Origin: an uncultured Candidatus Altimarinota bacterium | GTDB taxonomy: Bacteria > Patescibacteriota > Gracilibacteria > BD1-5 > UBA6164 | Assembly (NCBI GenBank): GCA_937944145.1 | Contig: CALDZK010000010.1 | Location: 62,001 to 126,000 of the forward strand | Direction: 5' to 3' | Length of the DNA: 64,000 nt | Part shown: in pieces, positions 1 through 11,659 of the stretch | How the letters are laid out: each line of letters begins with the position of its first letter | Numbering within the stretch: the stretch's first letter is position 1 | Position numbers and translations under genes: made by a program | The notes under the pieces: generated by a model | What the model saw: only the letters and a program-made list of their open reading frames with translations | Told to the model about the DNA's origin: nothing | Databases searched by the model: none

Positions 1-496
1 ATTTGATATTATCTTGGCCTGTAAAATTCTCTACTTGTTCCAGTGTAAAGAGAGAAGTTTCACTTTTATTGTATTCATTTAGGAATTTTATGATCTTACT
101 ATAAGCGAGTCATTTGTCGTTTGATTCAGCTGAGACGTTGAGTGTGATCTCGTCACCACTGAGGGAAAAGTTTTCAAATACAAGGTCATAACGAACCATG
201 GTTCTCAGAGCATGCTCTACAAATTTTGAGACTTGAGATTTATCAGACAAGTTATCAAATACCTCTTTATTAAGATTATAGACATGATAGGCTGCTATAT
301 TTTTGTCTTTTCTTTCGTTTTTGATAGATGTCTCTGTTTGTTGTATTTGAGAGAGTATATGATCATTTTGTTTCTCTATAGTAGAGTTATAAAAAAACAA
401 TGCTCAGGTTAAAACGCAGACCAAAACAAGAAATCAAAGCCCAAAGTACAGGCCTTTGTTCTTTTTATTTTTAAAAAAACTACTATCTACTGGCAT
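1..496 (-). CDS. Pilus-assembly (PilN/PilO-like) membrane protein, 3' end cut by window edge
   Basis: The gene starts at an ATG (MPVDSSFF) and reads through three TGA-Gly codons; 165 codons are visible before it leaves the window. A basic N-terminus (FFKNKKNKG) precedes one hydrophobic segment (about residues 19-38). Then come a polar heptad-like stretch (about 40-70) and a mixed alpha/beta region. One TM helix, a coiled coil and a small ferredoxin-like domain is the layout of the inner-membrane type IV pilus proteins PilN and PilO. The assignment rests on architecture, not on a signature motif. A T4SS-pilin-like gene lies immediately upstream, 12 bases away on the same strand. Confidence 0.5.
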
Positions 497-508
497 AAGA
501 ATCTGTTT

Positions 509-931
509 TTAAGAAATATTGAGTATATCGATAATAAAAAATGTAATCGGCCAAGCAAGCCATATCAGCACTAGTCCTATCAAAACATAAATAATAGTTC
601 CTTTTGATTTCTTGAGTTTTTCTTCATCCCCATTTCATACGATGATATTGAAACCTGCATAGATGATATATAAGACAGCAACTATGGATATAAAAGTCAG
701 AAGAAATATAACAATATCCTGAATATACTGAGATAAGCTCCTATCTGTTTCTACGTCGTTTATACCTTGTCTTGCAAGTTCTATCCCTGCCTGAAGTCCA
801 CACTCTCATTCATCACACAAAAATGCCTCAGGACGTGAATCGTTTATAAAGTCATCAAAAAAACTTGCTTGGACTGGGCTTAAAAAAAACAAACTACAAA
901 ACACAAGAAAAGTTATAAAGATTTTTTTCAT
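509..931 (-). CDS. T4SS pilin-like (TrbC/VirB2-type) membrane protein
   Basis: 140 aa with a cleavable signal peptide (MKKIFITFLVF...VQA), a short Cys-containing segment (FLCDEGECG, with the Gly from TGA), and two hydrophobic helices (about 73-95 and 110-135) joined by a charged loop ending in DEEKLKKSKG. Signal peptide plus two TM segments around a short basic loop is typical of the VirB2/TrbC-like pilins found in candidate-phyla genomes. The protein at 33839-34180 has the same plan. It sits upstream of the PilN/PilO-like gene, probably co-transcribed. The exact pilin role is inferred. Confidence 0.55.
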
Positions 932-1033
932 TGTTACGGAGTTTTCTCAAGAGTTAATATTTACTTTTGGCTTATTATATATAAATTGGATAAAACTCAA
1001 ACATTTATTTTTCCTCATAATACATCAAAAATA

Positions 1034-2143
1034 ATGAAGTGACTCACACCCTCTATGATATCAAAAAGACTCCTATATGGATATATTTTCCTGTGAGGGA
1101 TCTCATACTTGGTATACCATTTTTTTGGAATAATAGAACTCGGGAAATTCTTATGAGTTATCATGGTGTATTTTTTGGTATTTTATGCTATCTACTGGAG
1201 TGTAAAGAGCATCATGAGCAAGGAATCTGTAGGGTTTAGTGAATTTTTTATTGTTTTTCTCTATAAACTCAGCGTATTTCTCTCGATTATACTTCTCTCT
1301 GGGGGATTTTTTACATATTACCAAAACAATATATCTCCTGCCCAGATGCCACTATATACTCTCTCCAACGGAGAAAAAACACTCAAATTTCAAACTATGA
1401 GCCATATAGCAAGACAAAAGTTTTATAACACCGTACAACTGCAAATCTCCAAGGCAAAGAGACAAGGATTTGTACTGTTTTATGAGTGAGTACGTCCATG
1501 ATCAAAAGAAAGTCAACTAGTATTTGATACAGCTCTCGGGGTAGAGATAAGTCCAGAGTTCTACGAGACCTTCGCAAAAGTGTATGGAGTCTCTCATCAG
1601 AAAAATGAAGATTTCCTGAATATCGTAAACTCTCAGGATTTCAACATAGATCTTGATATAGACACTATCGTAGAACTCTATCTAGAGAGAGTTGATCCCG
1701 AAGTGAGGTCTCAATATGAAAGTATAATCAAACAAGAATCCTTCCCTGAATTTGTAAAAAAATCCACTAATGCAGAAGAAAATCAAATAGATATACAACA
1801 AGAACTCCTCTCTCGACTCGCAACTCTAAACAACCAGCAACTCTCTATACTCAGATATATCAACAAATCTATTTTAAATTTTATTATCAAGCATGAGTGA
1901 CTTAGGGAATTTATCGTTCAGAGAGTTGGTCTCGAGGATATATTTGGAGTGATACTCGATGATAGAAATGAATTTGTAGCACAGCAGATAGCAAACTCTG
2001 AGTTTGAAAATATATTTGTAATCTACTGACTCATGCATTTTGGTGGAATACTCGAGCTACTCAAGGAAGATGATCCCAACTGGGAAATAATAAAAACCGG
2101 TTATAGTTACCCTATATCTGAAAAGAAGCTCCCATGGAACTAA
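1034..2143 (+). CDS. TraB/GumN-like protein with N-terminal membrane segments
   Basis: 369 aa after reading seven in-frame TGA codons as Gly. Two or three hydrophobic segments occupy the first 110 residues. The rest is soluble and acidic. Near the centre there is a VLFYEGVRPG motif, and near the C-terminus IYGLMHFGGILELL followed by a Trp-containing tail. The pair 'lfEG...' and '(I)YG..Hf.G...LL' resembles the TraB/GumN (Tiki/ChaN-like) superfamily, where these loops carry the proposed metal-site residues. No neighbour explains its function. The start is the first ATG after a TAA-rich leader; no clear ribosome binding site is visible. Confidence 0.45.
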
Positions 2144-2157
2144 AAATGCAAGATGTA

Positions 2158-3120
2158 TTAGTCTCCTACACTGCTAGTATCCTCATAAAGTAGGGATCCT
2201 ATATAGAGATACCCTCATATCAAATACACAAATACCATAAAAGATAGACCAATACTCAAACTCACGTCATAAAAACCATGAAGTACAATAGCGATAAGTA
2301 GAGGGAAAGTAGAGAGAAAGAGTGTTGATTTCTGTAAATTATTTGTCATATAACAATACCCAGAAACAGCCACAACACTACACAGTACATGTAACATAGT
2401 AGAAAATATAGATCTTCCTACAGCTAGAACCACGAGCTCAGAACTCAGGCCAAAGGTATGAAAAAACACTATAACGTAGAGAATATTTTCTATAAAAGAA
2501 AATCAAAGTGCCACAAAAATAGCTGTCATAACGCTCTGTTTAGAGTCTTTTGGGTCATTAGATGTATCCGAGGGAACATAGAGATTTTTTGCGATTTCTT
2601 CTATGAAACCAACCATCAGGTAATAAAATAATATCAATTTCAAAGAGTTAAATATGTATCCCGAAAAATAAATACTCTCAGAAATAAATACATCCAAACG
2701 TGGGAACAAAGCAAAAAACATCTGGAGAAGAAAAAACACAACAACAAAAACTCAAAGAGCCCCTACAACTCAAAGCACGCGAGAGTCACGTCTATACGAG
2801 AGAGTCCTCAAGATAGATGGAACAATCCCTAGCCATAAAACTAAAACTACCAAAGTAGCAAAAAAACCTAAAAAAGATCACAGGGAAGAGAGATGAAAAA
2901 TACGTGAAAAAACGCTCCATTCACTATAGCCAATCCACGTCAAAAAAGGATCCATGTACAATATAGGAAGCACCGAAAAACCTCATGCTACAATACCAAA
3001 AAACAACTTACGTTTATTTATACTACTCCCATCAATAAATGAAAATATATATGACCATATCACAATAGGGATAAATAAACTTATCCCAAGAAATATATAT
3101 GTAAAGACCAGTGAAATCAT
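2158..3120 (-). CDS. PrsW-family intramembrane protease
   Basis: 320 aa and almost entirely hydrophobic, with about eight to nine TM segments. The diagnostic motif GFIEEIAK lies at about residues 171-178. PrsW proteases (glutamic-type or metal-dependent CPBP-like, which degrade anti-sigma factor RsiW in Bacillus) carry this EE pair. Downstream, FIENILY and an H-containing helix (MLHVLCSVV, then VLHGFYD) supply the other conserved residues. A terminator separates it from the upstream beta-propeller gene. An ECF sigma/anti-sigma pair lies about 2.5 kb upstream on the same strand, so a role in releasing that anti-sigma is possible but only inferred. Confidence 0.8.
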
Positions 3121-3195
3121 CTATAAATAGAAAAGTATATACCAGAAATAGTATATATTTTTCTTTAGTGCTTACAAGCAATTGATGTGATAGAA

Positions 3196-3224
3196 AAACA
3201 AGAGCCTCTTATAGGTTCTTGTTT
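3196..3224 (-). terminator. Intrinsic terminator after beta-propeller gene
   Basis: The stem AAACAAGAGCC / GGTTCTTGTTT (one G-T wobble) with an 8-9 base loop is followed on the minus strand by a short T-rich stretch. It lies between the end of the beta-propeller gene and the start of the PrsW gene. Confidence 0.7.
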
Positions 3225-3258
3225 TAAAAAGTCTTGAGAGAGTATTTTATTTTGAGAT

Positions 3259-5529
3259 CTACCTGAACTCAACTACCCCATTCTGATCAAGGGTTTCAAA
3301 ATCATGGTCTGTAATCATACTGTCAGATACAGCAAATACACTATCTCCTGCATAGAGAGCTCTCTTTATAAAATTCTTATTGTACTTCCAGCTCCTACTT
3401 GCGAGATATGACCCGACAGGTACATCCGCAAAACAGTAGTTTGGGACTCTTACTTGATTCTGAGTATCACCACAGTAGAGAGTTCCATCTATGAGTTCTC
3501 TACACTTAGGTTCTTTTGGTGACTGAGAGTATTTACTGCACTCTTGCTTTCTATCTGCTTCTAGAGCCTGTAGATCTATATGAGTTTCTTGAGCCTCCAG
3601 AGAAATACCAGAATCTGCATCTATAGAAATAGAGAGGAGTCCATTGAAAAAGTCAGTATTCTGGAAATCTTCTCATCTCTCTTGGAGTGTCGCTGGGAGG
3701 AGGAGTGTTTTTTTCTGGTCATTCCAGACAAAACTACGTGGATTGTTCAACACCTCACTATAACTTCCCTGCCCTCCAAAAGTTTGTGTGTATTTTTGCT
3801 CTACGATAATTCACTTGTGATCTCATGATTCACATTTTTCTTCTTGCTGTTGAGTCAGTCACTCATCTCCACACTTTTTATCAAAGTGCATTTTATAGAG
3901 ATCTACTTTGAGTCATTTTCTTGATGTTCCTCACCACTTGTTTATCTCAGTATCATACCCGAGTCAGATAATATGTGTCTCATCATAAGGATGGAGATAG
4001 GTCGAGAATCATGGAATCTTGAGTTCCCCAAGAATCTGAGGATCTGTTTGGTCTGACAGATCAATAGCAAAAAGTGGATCTATCTGTTCAAAAGTAACGA
4101 GATAGAGCTTATCTCCTATAAATCTACTCGACTGAAATGTCTCACCAGGAGCAAGCTCTGTCAGAGAAGAAGCAAGTTCTAAGTTCTCATCAAATATATA
4201 TACTCACGTAGATCTCTCTGGTCTCCACTGGGACGTAATAATACGGAAGTGGTCGTCATACTCATCCATACTATACTGATTGAGGGGTGATCATGGGACG
4301 ATTCATGTTTGCTGGTATGTGAGATCAGATCCGTCAATCGAGAGTTTATGAATCAGTGTATTTTGTGTCCCACCCCAAAAAGATCATACAGCACAAAGTG
4401 CATTGGGAGGACAAGTAAAGTTATTTTGTTGATAGATTCATTCTGTGAGATAGAGGTTATCTAGGCTCATATATACGTTTGAGTTACTTCCTGCTATGAC
4501 TTTGGTCTCAGCTGGAGTAGTAGTATCTCGTATATCTATGATAGACACTATATTGTATCCTGGATTGAAATCGCTCTCTTCCAAGGTATCTTTGTCTGGG
4601 AGACTATACTCTATAGAGTTACAATCAGCTATATCTCATGACTGTATATTGTATGGAAGAGACTTTCACTTGAGTGTCAGGTTTTGGTCAGAATCAGAAT
4701 CTGTCTTGCTAATATCGAGCTTCTTTGGAAGGATACTCTCCACATCTATATCAATATCATCTATATCTTTGTACTGCCAGTATGGGAAGTTAAAATAATT
4801 ATTTGAGAGAACATAGAGTTTGTCTCCTATTCTTCTTGAGTTTGTCATATTTCCATCGGAAGAGTAGAGTTTGAGGAGTTCTGGGTTTGATTTATCAGCC
4901 GTATCAAAAACAATAGTGTATGTCTTTGAGTTCCTGTTTATAAAATACCCACGTGAAGAATAGTCAGTAGTTGATGATCCTGAGGCAACAATTATAAGTC
5001 TATCATCATCTATATAGAGAACTGGATTCCAAAAGTTTTTTGGGAGATTTATTTTTTTGAGTACTTCTCTGTTAGCAGCGTGAACTATATATATAGCTGT
5101 ATTTGACTGATTATAATAATATATATATGTTCCATCTGTTTTGATAACATCGGCTTCATCTACCCCTTGTACTTGGATATTTGTTTCCGAGAAGTCTCCT
5201 ACTGCCACTGTATCACTTGATTGTTTGAGGGCAGCAGACTCTGAAACATCTGCTTCTATCTGTACTCCATCTTCCACTATCCCTGGGGCAAGACTGCGAA
5301 ACACAGGAAATGGAGTCCTTTTGTTGTATTTCCAGTATGCCTTTATGTACTCTTCTACTACTTCTTCCATAGCACTACAGCTCTGAAATGTCTGAAGCGT
5401 ATAGTCATGAGTCAACTCTTCTACCGTTTCTTTTGTGAGTTCATCTAAGATAGAGTTATCCTCTAAGTTAGCTTGTCACGCAGAAATAAAAAGAAATGAA
5501 AGTAGGAGTCATATACCAAGATGTTTCAT
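3259..5529 (-). CDS. Secreted beta-propeller domain protein
   Basis: 756 aa. A signal peptide opens the protein (MKHLGIGLLLSFLFISAG). A helical region follows (about 25-75), then the hallmark VQGVDEADVIKTDG (about 120-133) of the 'Beta propeller domain' family (PF09826-type secreted proteins). The remainder is a long series of beta-rich blades with repeated IDDDRLIIV / GDKLYVLS-like strands. Many glycines are TGA. I scanned the lower half of the frame for TAA and TAG and found none. Exported or cell-surface location is likely. Biochemical role is unknown in this family. It forms its own transcript, with terminators on both sides. Confidence 0.8.
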
Positions 5530-5550
5530 AAATGAGAAAGCTAAAAAATA

Positions 5551-5577
5551 AAAAATGCCCTAAAAGTAGGACTTTTT
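5551..5577 (-). terminator. Terminator after the anti-sigma-like gene
   Basis: On the minus strand the sequence reads AAAAAGTCCTA-CTTT-TAGGGCATTTTTT: a six-pair stem extended by A/T pairs and a T run. It lies 128 bases past the stop of the gene at 5705-7045 and ahead of the beta-propeller gene. Confidence 0.6.
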
Positions 5578-5595
5578 ATGAGTTATATATTTAAT

Positions 5596-5643
5596 GGAGG
5601 GAGCAATGAAGCAAAATGTAGCATGTCCTTGTTTCTGCTCCCC
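5596..5643. repeat. Imperfect inverted repeat in the 5.5-5.7 kb gap
   Basis: GGGAGCA ... AAGCAA and TTGtTT ... TGCTCCC form a nested imperfect stem of about 13 pairs around a 12-15 base loop. It lies between the stop of the anti-sigma-like gene and its terminator. It has no T run of its own, so it is either a 3'-UTR structure or a repeat relic. I see no gene in this gap. Confidence 0.45.
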
Positions 5644-5704
5644 TAATACCTATAACGCAACTCTCAAAAATCCGTGACAAAAAAACTACAAAAATAATAC
5701 TTTT

Positions 5705-7045
5705 TTATGGTTTTGTTTCAAATGTTTCACTATTAGATCTTCTGTTATTACTTTTTTGCTTATTTTTTTGCTTAGTTTTTTCTGCTGATTGACCTCTATT
5801 GTCTTGTATAGATCCTGATGAAGTAGGGGGTGTTGATCGTTTCTCAGAACTCGAGTGATTCTCAGACTCGGATACTTGTCAGGTACCCTCATCACCTTGA
5901 AAGTCAGGATCTTGTTGTTGTGGTTGTTGTTGTTGCTCTGGTTGTTGTTGTGGTTGTTCTGATCAAGAAGAAGAAGAAGGAGTCTGGTTAGCTTCATCCG
6001 TCTGAGGAGAAGAAGAAGTATTTTGTTCTACTTGTTGTTCTTGTTCTGTAGAAGACTCCTCAGCTGTATCAGACACCGTCCCAGAACCCGTTTCCTGTTC
6101 TGACTCAGGTTCTTCAAATATACTACAGGACTCTGTTTCCTTAAAATCATTGAGCGAACAAGTATTTCCTCATAGAGTACAACTATGTATATCAATTCCA
6201 TCAAATATACTATAGATTCATCCTTGATCACTACAGTATCTTGTAAATATATCTACAAGAGCTTCTTTTGAATCTTGTCTAGAATCTGTAGATTTTGATT
6301 GATCTCATTCGAGTAGTGGTTCTATTTTTTGATCTGGTAGGATGTCTTGTTCATCTTGGGAATCTGATTTTTCTACAGAATCATCAGCTTCTTCCGTTAT
6401 GTCTTGCTCAGGAAGCCTTTCTGATTCTGGGGAACTTTCTTTTTCTAGAGATATATCCTCTGGTATTTCTGATATTTCGTCTGAGTCTAGGGCAGGTGAA
6501 ACTGTAGTATCTTCTATGTTTGATTCTAGTATGTCGCTGGAGTTACCTTCTGGGTCTCACTGCTCTATATCTTCTTCTAGGTTATCCTGTAGAGCGTCCT
6601 GTGGGGTCTCAAGTATTATATCTTCTTTCGGCACGATAGAATCATCTAAAACATCTTCTTCACTAATAGGTACTGGAGTGTCATCAGATCATGATGACTG
6701 AGGTGTATTAGTTGGTTTTTGTTCTACTGGAGTAGAGATAGTCTTTTGTTCTCCTGTTATAGGGTTGGTAAACAGTGTATCACTCGCGACATAGAGAGAT
6801 CCCCCAACTAGAACAAGTGAAGCAAACACTCATGCAAAAAGATTATTTTGTCTTTTTAGGATATAAAAAGCCGATACTTGCATCGCGCTCAGAGCAATCA
6901 CTCTCTCTGCCAGAGTATTACGAAACACAGGACTCGGAGCTACTGATGACTTAAGTGCTACCATACTCGCAAAAACTCCCTCGAGTTTTTTTGCGTCTTT
7001 GGGAGTGGTCGCGAACTCAGATGTAAGGTCTTTTATAGGAGTCAT
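5705..7045 (-). CDS. Anti-sigma-factor-like membrane protein with long acidic/Gln-Pro tail
   Basis: 446 aa. The first 55 residues form a helical region (TPKDAKKLEGVFASM) like the sigma-binding head of anti-sigma proteins. One TM helix follows (about 68-90: NNLFAGVFASLVLVGGSLYV), then more than 350 residues of low-complexity, Asp/Glu/Ser/Thr-rich sequence. This contains one Cys-bearing patch and a Pro-Gln run near the C-terminus. The start codon directly abuts the stop of the ECF sigma gene (TAGATG), which implies translational coupling. The role as anti-sigma is inferred from that coupling and the topology. No zinc-finger HxxxCxxC motif is visible. Confidence 0.6.
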
Positions 7046-7600
7046 CTAAAGAAAGAGTAATATAAACAAAAGCATGGTTGCTACATTTGCTTGGACTTTT
7101 TTGATACTACGAGAGTATATTTTTTTACAGTTGTCGACACTGATTCAGAGTATTTCAGATATTTCTTTATAATCGAGATCATCCCATACACGGAGAAATA
7201 CTATTTCTTGCTCTCTGCTAGAGAGAGTATGGAGATAATCTGTTACTTTTTTGAGAGTGGTACTGTCGTCTACAGATTTTGCAAAGTCAGGAGAAATACT
7301 TGGAGGCTCTACCTCGTCTATATCAAGGTGCTCTTTTTGTTTTCTGTAGTGATCTATAACACTATTATGAGCTATACGGTATATCCATGATTTAAAAGTC
7401 GCACCCGACTGTTCTTGATACTTTTGGATACTACTACATATTTTGATCCATATCTCACTCGTGAGATCTTCTGAGGTATTTGTATCTCAGGTCTTACGAA
7501 ACACAAACCTATAAATATCGTCTACGTATTTCTCGTAGAGTTCTGAAAAACTCGAGGTATCTCCCTGCTTATAGGCATTTACGAGGACTATATCCTCCAT
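7046..7600 (-). CDS. RNA polymerase sigma factor, ECF (sigma-70 family)
   Basis: 184 aa, the usual ECF size. Region 2 is recognisable (FSELYEKYVDDIYRFVFRKTG, then TSEDLTSEIWIKI; about 18-55). A Pro/acid-containing linker follows (about 95-110), and region 4 carries a helix-turn-helix (LSSREQEIVFLRVWDDLDYKEISEILGIS; about 125-155). Two conserved glycines (KTGD and ILGIS) are TGA codons. It heads an operon with the adjacent anti-sigma-like membrane protein, as is common for envelope-responsive ECF systems. The signal it responds to cannot be read from sequence. Confidence 0.88.
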
Positions 7601-7705
7601 AAGTAAGAACGTGATAAAAGTAAATCTGTGACAAAATTATCGTATATGTCTGCAAAAAATCAAGAAAAAGGGAGAAATTAAGCAAGTATTAATTTGACAA
7701 AGATA

Positions 7706-9715
7706 TTATTTAGCTATTCCCTTCTCTTCCAAAAAAGCATCTATTTGTACCTCTCCTCCAGAAAAGTCTCGGAATAACTCTGAGGCTTTTTTGGTAGTTC
7801 ACTGAGAAAGAATCGTATCATGAAGTCGTTTTGATATCTCGGGAGAAAATATATCTCCATCGTCTAGAAATGTACTCCAGACTTGTTTCTCGATGATTTC
7901 TGCCCACATATAACTATAATATCCTGCTGCATATCCTCCATCAAATATATGGCTAAAACTCGTATGGGGATTGTAGATATCTCCTCGAGGGAAGATACTA
8001 TTTGCATCATAGTTCTCGTGAACTTTTGTATCGAGTTCGTCTGAGTCAGTCGGTATTGTGTCAGTATGTAGGAGCATATCGAGCATTGCATATTCGTTTT
8101 GTTTGATGATCATACTTCCTGTTCCAAAGGTCTCGAGTTCCTGGAGTTTTTGTATCATAGGTCTCGGGATCTGTTCCCCCGTATCGATATGACGTGCGAA
8201 TAGATCGAGTCCATCAGGGTGACGACACCAGTTCTCCAGGAGCTGACTCGGAAGCTCCACAAAATCCCATTCTACATGAAAACCAGAGAGTTCACTATGA
8301 GATGATGTCGACATCATCTCATGTGTTGCGTGACCAAACTCATGAAACATCGTCTCGACATCACTGAGTGTCAGAAGTGTCTTCCCATCAGCTGATTTTT
8401 GAAAATTTGCGACATTTACTACTATCTTTTTTCTTTCTGCTATGGTATCATCTGACTTTTCTCGAAGCATATTTGCCCAGGCTCATTGACGTTTGAGTGG
8501 ACGATGGAAATAATCAGTCAAGAAATACGACAAAAACTTTCCATCTCTCGAAACTTCATAAAGCACTACATCCTCATCATAACTCGTAGTTTTTACCTCT
8601 TGTATTTTGAGTCCATAGAGTCTCTCTACTATTTCAAACATTCCCTTGGTTACGGCTTCGAGTTCGAAGTATTTTTTGAGTTCACGGTCATCTAGATCGT
8701 ATTTTTCTTGTCTGAGTTTGCGTGCGTAGTAGGACATATCCCAGGGGGAAATACTCTCCAGTCAAAAGAAGTCTTGTATTTCTGTTATCTCTGAGGCAGC
8801 TTTTTGTCTTGATTTTTCGACTATATCTGAAAATAAATCCATGACCTGACTTGGAGTGTCAGCCATCTTGAAATGCAGAGAGAGCTCTGCGTAGTTCTCA
8901 AACTCTAGGAGTTTCGCTTTTTGTTGTCTGAGTGACAGGATATCTAGGATAGTTTTTTTGTTATCATGAGGCTCAGCTATAGCAAAACTATTACGAGCTT
9001 CAAAGAATTCCTTGCGAACCCCGAAGTCACTACAGTATTTCATAATCGCGACATATGACCCCGCACTTGCGTCAAACAGATATCCATCTATTGATTTATC
9101 TTTAGCTTTTTTTTGCGCAACTTTTTTATCATCTTCTGGCATTTCTGAGATGATATTCTCATCTGTCACAATATATTCAAAGAGTTTTTGACTATCAAGA
9201 ACATTATTAGAAAAATTTTGTCAGAGTTCTGAGAGTTGGAGGTTTATATCCTTGAGTTCCTTTTGTATATCACTATCAAGAGCGATTCATCTCACTTCGT
9301 ACGATTCCTTTGAGAGTTCAAGGATTCGAGTCTGCTCAGTATCTAGTTTTGTATTCTTCAAGCAATATACAATCATATCATAGTATCTCCTAGAGTAGGC
9401 AATCTCATTGCCAAAAGCTACGTATTTTGGTTCAAATTTTTCGATTATCTCTCTGATAGTTTCATCGTTATTGACCCCCTGATAGTGCTCAAGAAGTGAG
9501 TAAAAATACGATAGATCTGACACATCATCAAAAGTCTCAAAGGAAATATCACTATCATCTATCAGAAGTTTCTCTTCGAAATCCTTTTTCTCTTTTTCGA
9601 GGAGTTCCTCGAGCACCTCCTGTGCTATATCTAGAACCTCTTTTGAGTAGAGGAATTGTAGGTTTGGAAAATCTGAGTTTTTGAGTTCTTGGTAGATTTG
9701 TTGCTTTGTGTGCAT
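7706..9715 (-). CDS. M3-family oligopeptidase (Dcp/oligopeptidase A-like)
   Basis: 669 aa, close to the usual length of M3 zinc peptidases. The catalytic signature HEFGHATHEMM lies at about residues 458-468. It is followed by the family-typical GFHVEWDFVELPSQLLENW, which supplies the third zinc ligand glutamate. An N-terminal helical domain precedes it. The ORF joins four TGA-separated pieces. The M3 fold degrades short peptides in the cytoplasm; no signal peptide is present, in agreement with that. It is a single-gene unit. The choice between Dcp and OpdA substrate preference is not resolvable here. Confidence 0.92.
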
Positions 9716-9833
9716 GCCTTGAATTTGTAACCGTAAAAAATATACTATAAGTATTATACAAAGTAGACTATTGGGTCAAGTCCGATAATGAGGAAAATAC
9801 AAAACAGGGAAAGTTGTCTGTATTAAAGGAGCT

Positions 9834-10709
9834 TTATACAAAAAACCAAAGAGAGACTATAGTGAGCAAAAAAGCTATAATCTTTTTAGGAGTTATTTTC
9901 TCTGCGTAAATAAATATTGATAAAACAATAGGAATAAAAAGAGAGTAGGAATAAATCTTATATACAATTCCTAGATCTGCTAAAAGATACGCATTCATGA
10001 GATAAAACATACAGAGCGTCCACAGTATACCGTTACATATATTGATAGCTATATTTTTACCAATATTTCCTTGTCTGAAGTCTATCTGTTTACGATTCTT
10101 AAAATATGTTAAGAAACTTCATACCAAAGCATATGGAATTAACAACGTAGCAAAGTAAAACCAAAAATTTTCCATACTTTGGACTACGTCTGCGATTATT
10201 TTAAGTCATGACTGTAGGAAAACAATCATAACTATACAAATTCCCAAAAATACTAGCCCTGTCTTGTAATTCTCTTTTTTCATCTTCTCCTTCTCAAACA
10301 AAAGCCCAAATACAATAAGTCCTATGAAAAATCCTATATATTCATTAAGCGTCACAGTATCTCCAAACAATAATATACCAACAATCAGAAGAGCCGAAGA
10401 TGAAAAAAGTCGATAATTAACAAAAAATAGAGAAGAAGATATTCCACTCAATGCGATAAAACGGCACTTCATAAAAATATAGTCAACAATTCACCAAACA
10501 ACTCAGTATCATATAACAGTATAAGACACCTTCGAACTTTCTGTGAACAAAAAGATTCAGAGAGAAAAAAACAATACACTCAAAAAAAATGTTAAAACAG
10601 CAATATTTCTATCATACTTTTCCTCTACAATTATCTTATTTATAAACGAAGCAATTCCAGCAATAAATGTCAGTACAAGTGTAAGAATAAACCAAGACTC
10701 AAAAATCAT
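9834..10709 (-). CDS. EamA/DMT-superfamily transporter
   Basis: 291 aa with about ten TM helices in two similar halves. The second half contains the LLFGDTVTLNEYIGFFIGLIV block and a terminal helix pair, the typical arrangement of drug/metabolite transporters of the EamA family. Four TGA codons are read as Gly in the first 80 residues (for example in SLGIF and VIGYGVVWG). Charged residues are limited to loops. The substrate is unknown. A second DMT-like protein is encoded at 30362-31198. Confidence 0.7.
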
Positions 10710-10789
10710 CCTTTACTATTTAATGAGTTAATAATACTACTAGAAATAAGTGTAAGTGAATAGTAGGATAATACAAAATTCTAAAAGTA

Positions 10790-11242
10790 TTACTTATGAT
10801 ACCCACTCCCTTTTATGATTTCTTGGTATCTATATATCTGCTCCAAGAGCATCGTCAGAGCAAGTCCATGAGGGAGCGTCATCTGCCCGAGTGAGAGTTC
10901 AAAATCAGCATGGTTTTCAAGTTGCTTATAGTTCAGTCCATTTGCTCCTCCGATAAAAAACGATATGTCTTGTGCTCTATTTTTTTGCTCTTCTATAAGA
11001 GAGACAAAGTCTTTTGTAGAGAGATTCTTTCCTCAGGGAGAAAGAATGATTCGAAATCATTTTATATATTCCAGTTTCTCTGCCAGGATTTTTGTCTCTG
11101 AGGCTATTATCTGATCAGGAGTTCCTTTTTTTACAGGTTTGAGTTCGATGATCTCTACTCATTTTCTCAGTCGTTTGGTGTATTCTTGTATCGATCCAGA
11201 AAAATGCTTGTAGGAATCTGCGAATATATATATTTTTATCAT
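10790..11242 (-). CDS. rlmH: 23S rRNA (pseudouridine1915-N3)-methyltransferase RlmH
   Basis: 150 aa, the standard length for this SPOUT methyltransferase. Visible signatures are the IILSPGGKNLSTKDF segment (the 'L...G...SSe.fA' equivalent), FFIGGANGL for the SAM-binding knot, and the C-terminal LGQMTLPHGLALTMLLEQIYRYQEI, which is the family hallmark. It methylates Psi1915 of helix 69 in the assembled 70S ribosome. Two glycines are TGA. It appears monocistronic. Confidence 0.93.
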
Positions 11243-11303
11243 GAAGTTTTTGTGGAAAATTTTGATATAGATATAAAAATAATTAAAATATCACTGTTTA
11301 CAA

Positions 11304-11309
11304 TATAAT
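11304..11309 (+). promoter_or_regulatory. -10 box of the yegP-like gene
   Basis: A perfect TATAAT lies 10 bases before the ATG of the gene at 11320. No good -35 is visible at 16-18 bases upstream. A start only about 3-4 bases before the ATG is implied, so this mRNA may be nearly leaderless. Confidence 0.5.
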
Positions 11310-11319
11310 TTTTTGAAAC

Positions 11320-11649
11320 ATGGGAAAATTTGAAATATATATAGATAAGGCTGGAGAACATAGATTTCGTCTCAAAGCTGGAAACGGTCAGATTATTCTT
11401 GCAAGTGAAGGATATAGCTCAAAAGACGGATGTGAAAATGGAATAGAATCCGTAAAAAAGAATTCTCAGGATGAAAACAGGTTTGAAGTAACTGAAACAT
11501 CAAGTGGAAAACCAAGATTTAATCTCAAAGCCGGAAACGGTCAAGTCATCGGTGTCAGTGAAGTATACGAATCTGATGGTGCGTGTTCTAACGGTATAGA
11601 ATCTGTTATGAAAAATGCTCCTGATGCATCTGTTGTAGAGGTCGACTAA
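11320..11649 (+). CDS. YegP/UPF0339-type protein with two DUF1508 repeats
   Basis: 109 aa made of two similar halves (about 1-54 and 55-109). Each carries the DUF1508 pattern 'F.lKAGNGQ.I..Se.Y....C.NGIESV.KN'. The family is small, cytosolic and of unsettled function. The gene contains about 13 glycines and none is TGA, unlike most neighbours, which hints at strong expression. A TATAAT box precedes it and a strong hairpin follows it, so it is a monocistronic unit. Confidence 0.9.
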   Translation: MGKFEIYIDKAGEHRFRLKAGNGQIILASEGYSSKDGCENGIESVKKNSQDENRFEVTETSSGKPRFNLKAGNGQVIGVSEVYESDGACSNGIESVMKNAPDASVVEVD

Positions 11650-11659
11650 AAAATCCATA

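Noticed and set aside
5598-5710. Plus-strand ORF with a strong GGAGGGAGCA ribosome-binding-like sequence before an ATG
   Set aside because: Its continuation is the antisense of the Gln/Pro-rich tail of the gene at 5705-7045 and has no protein-like features; the purine run is part of an inverted repeat.
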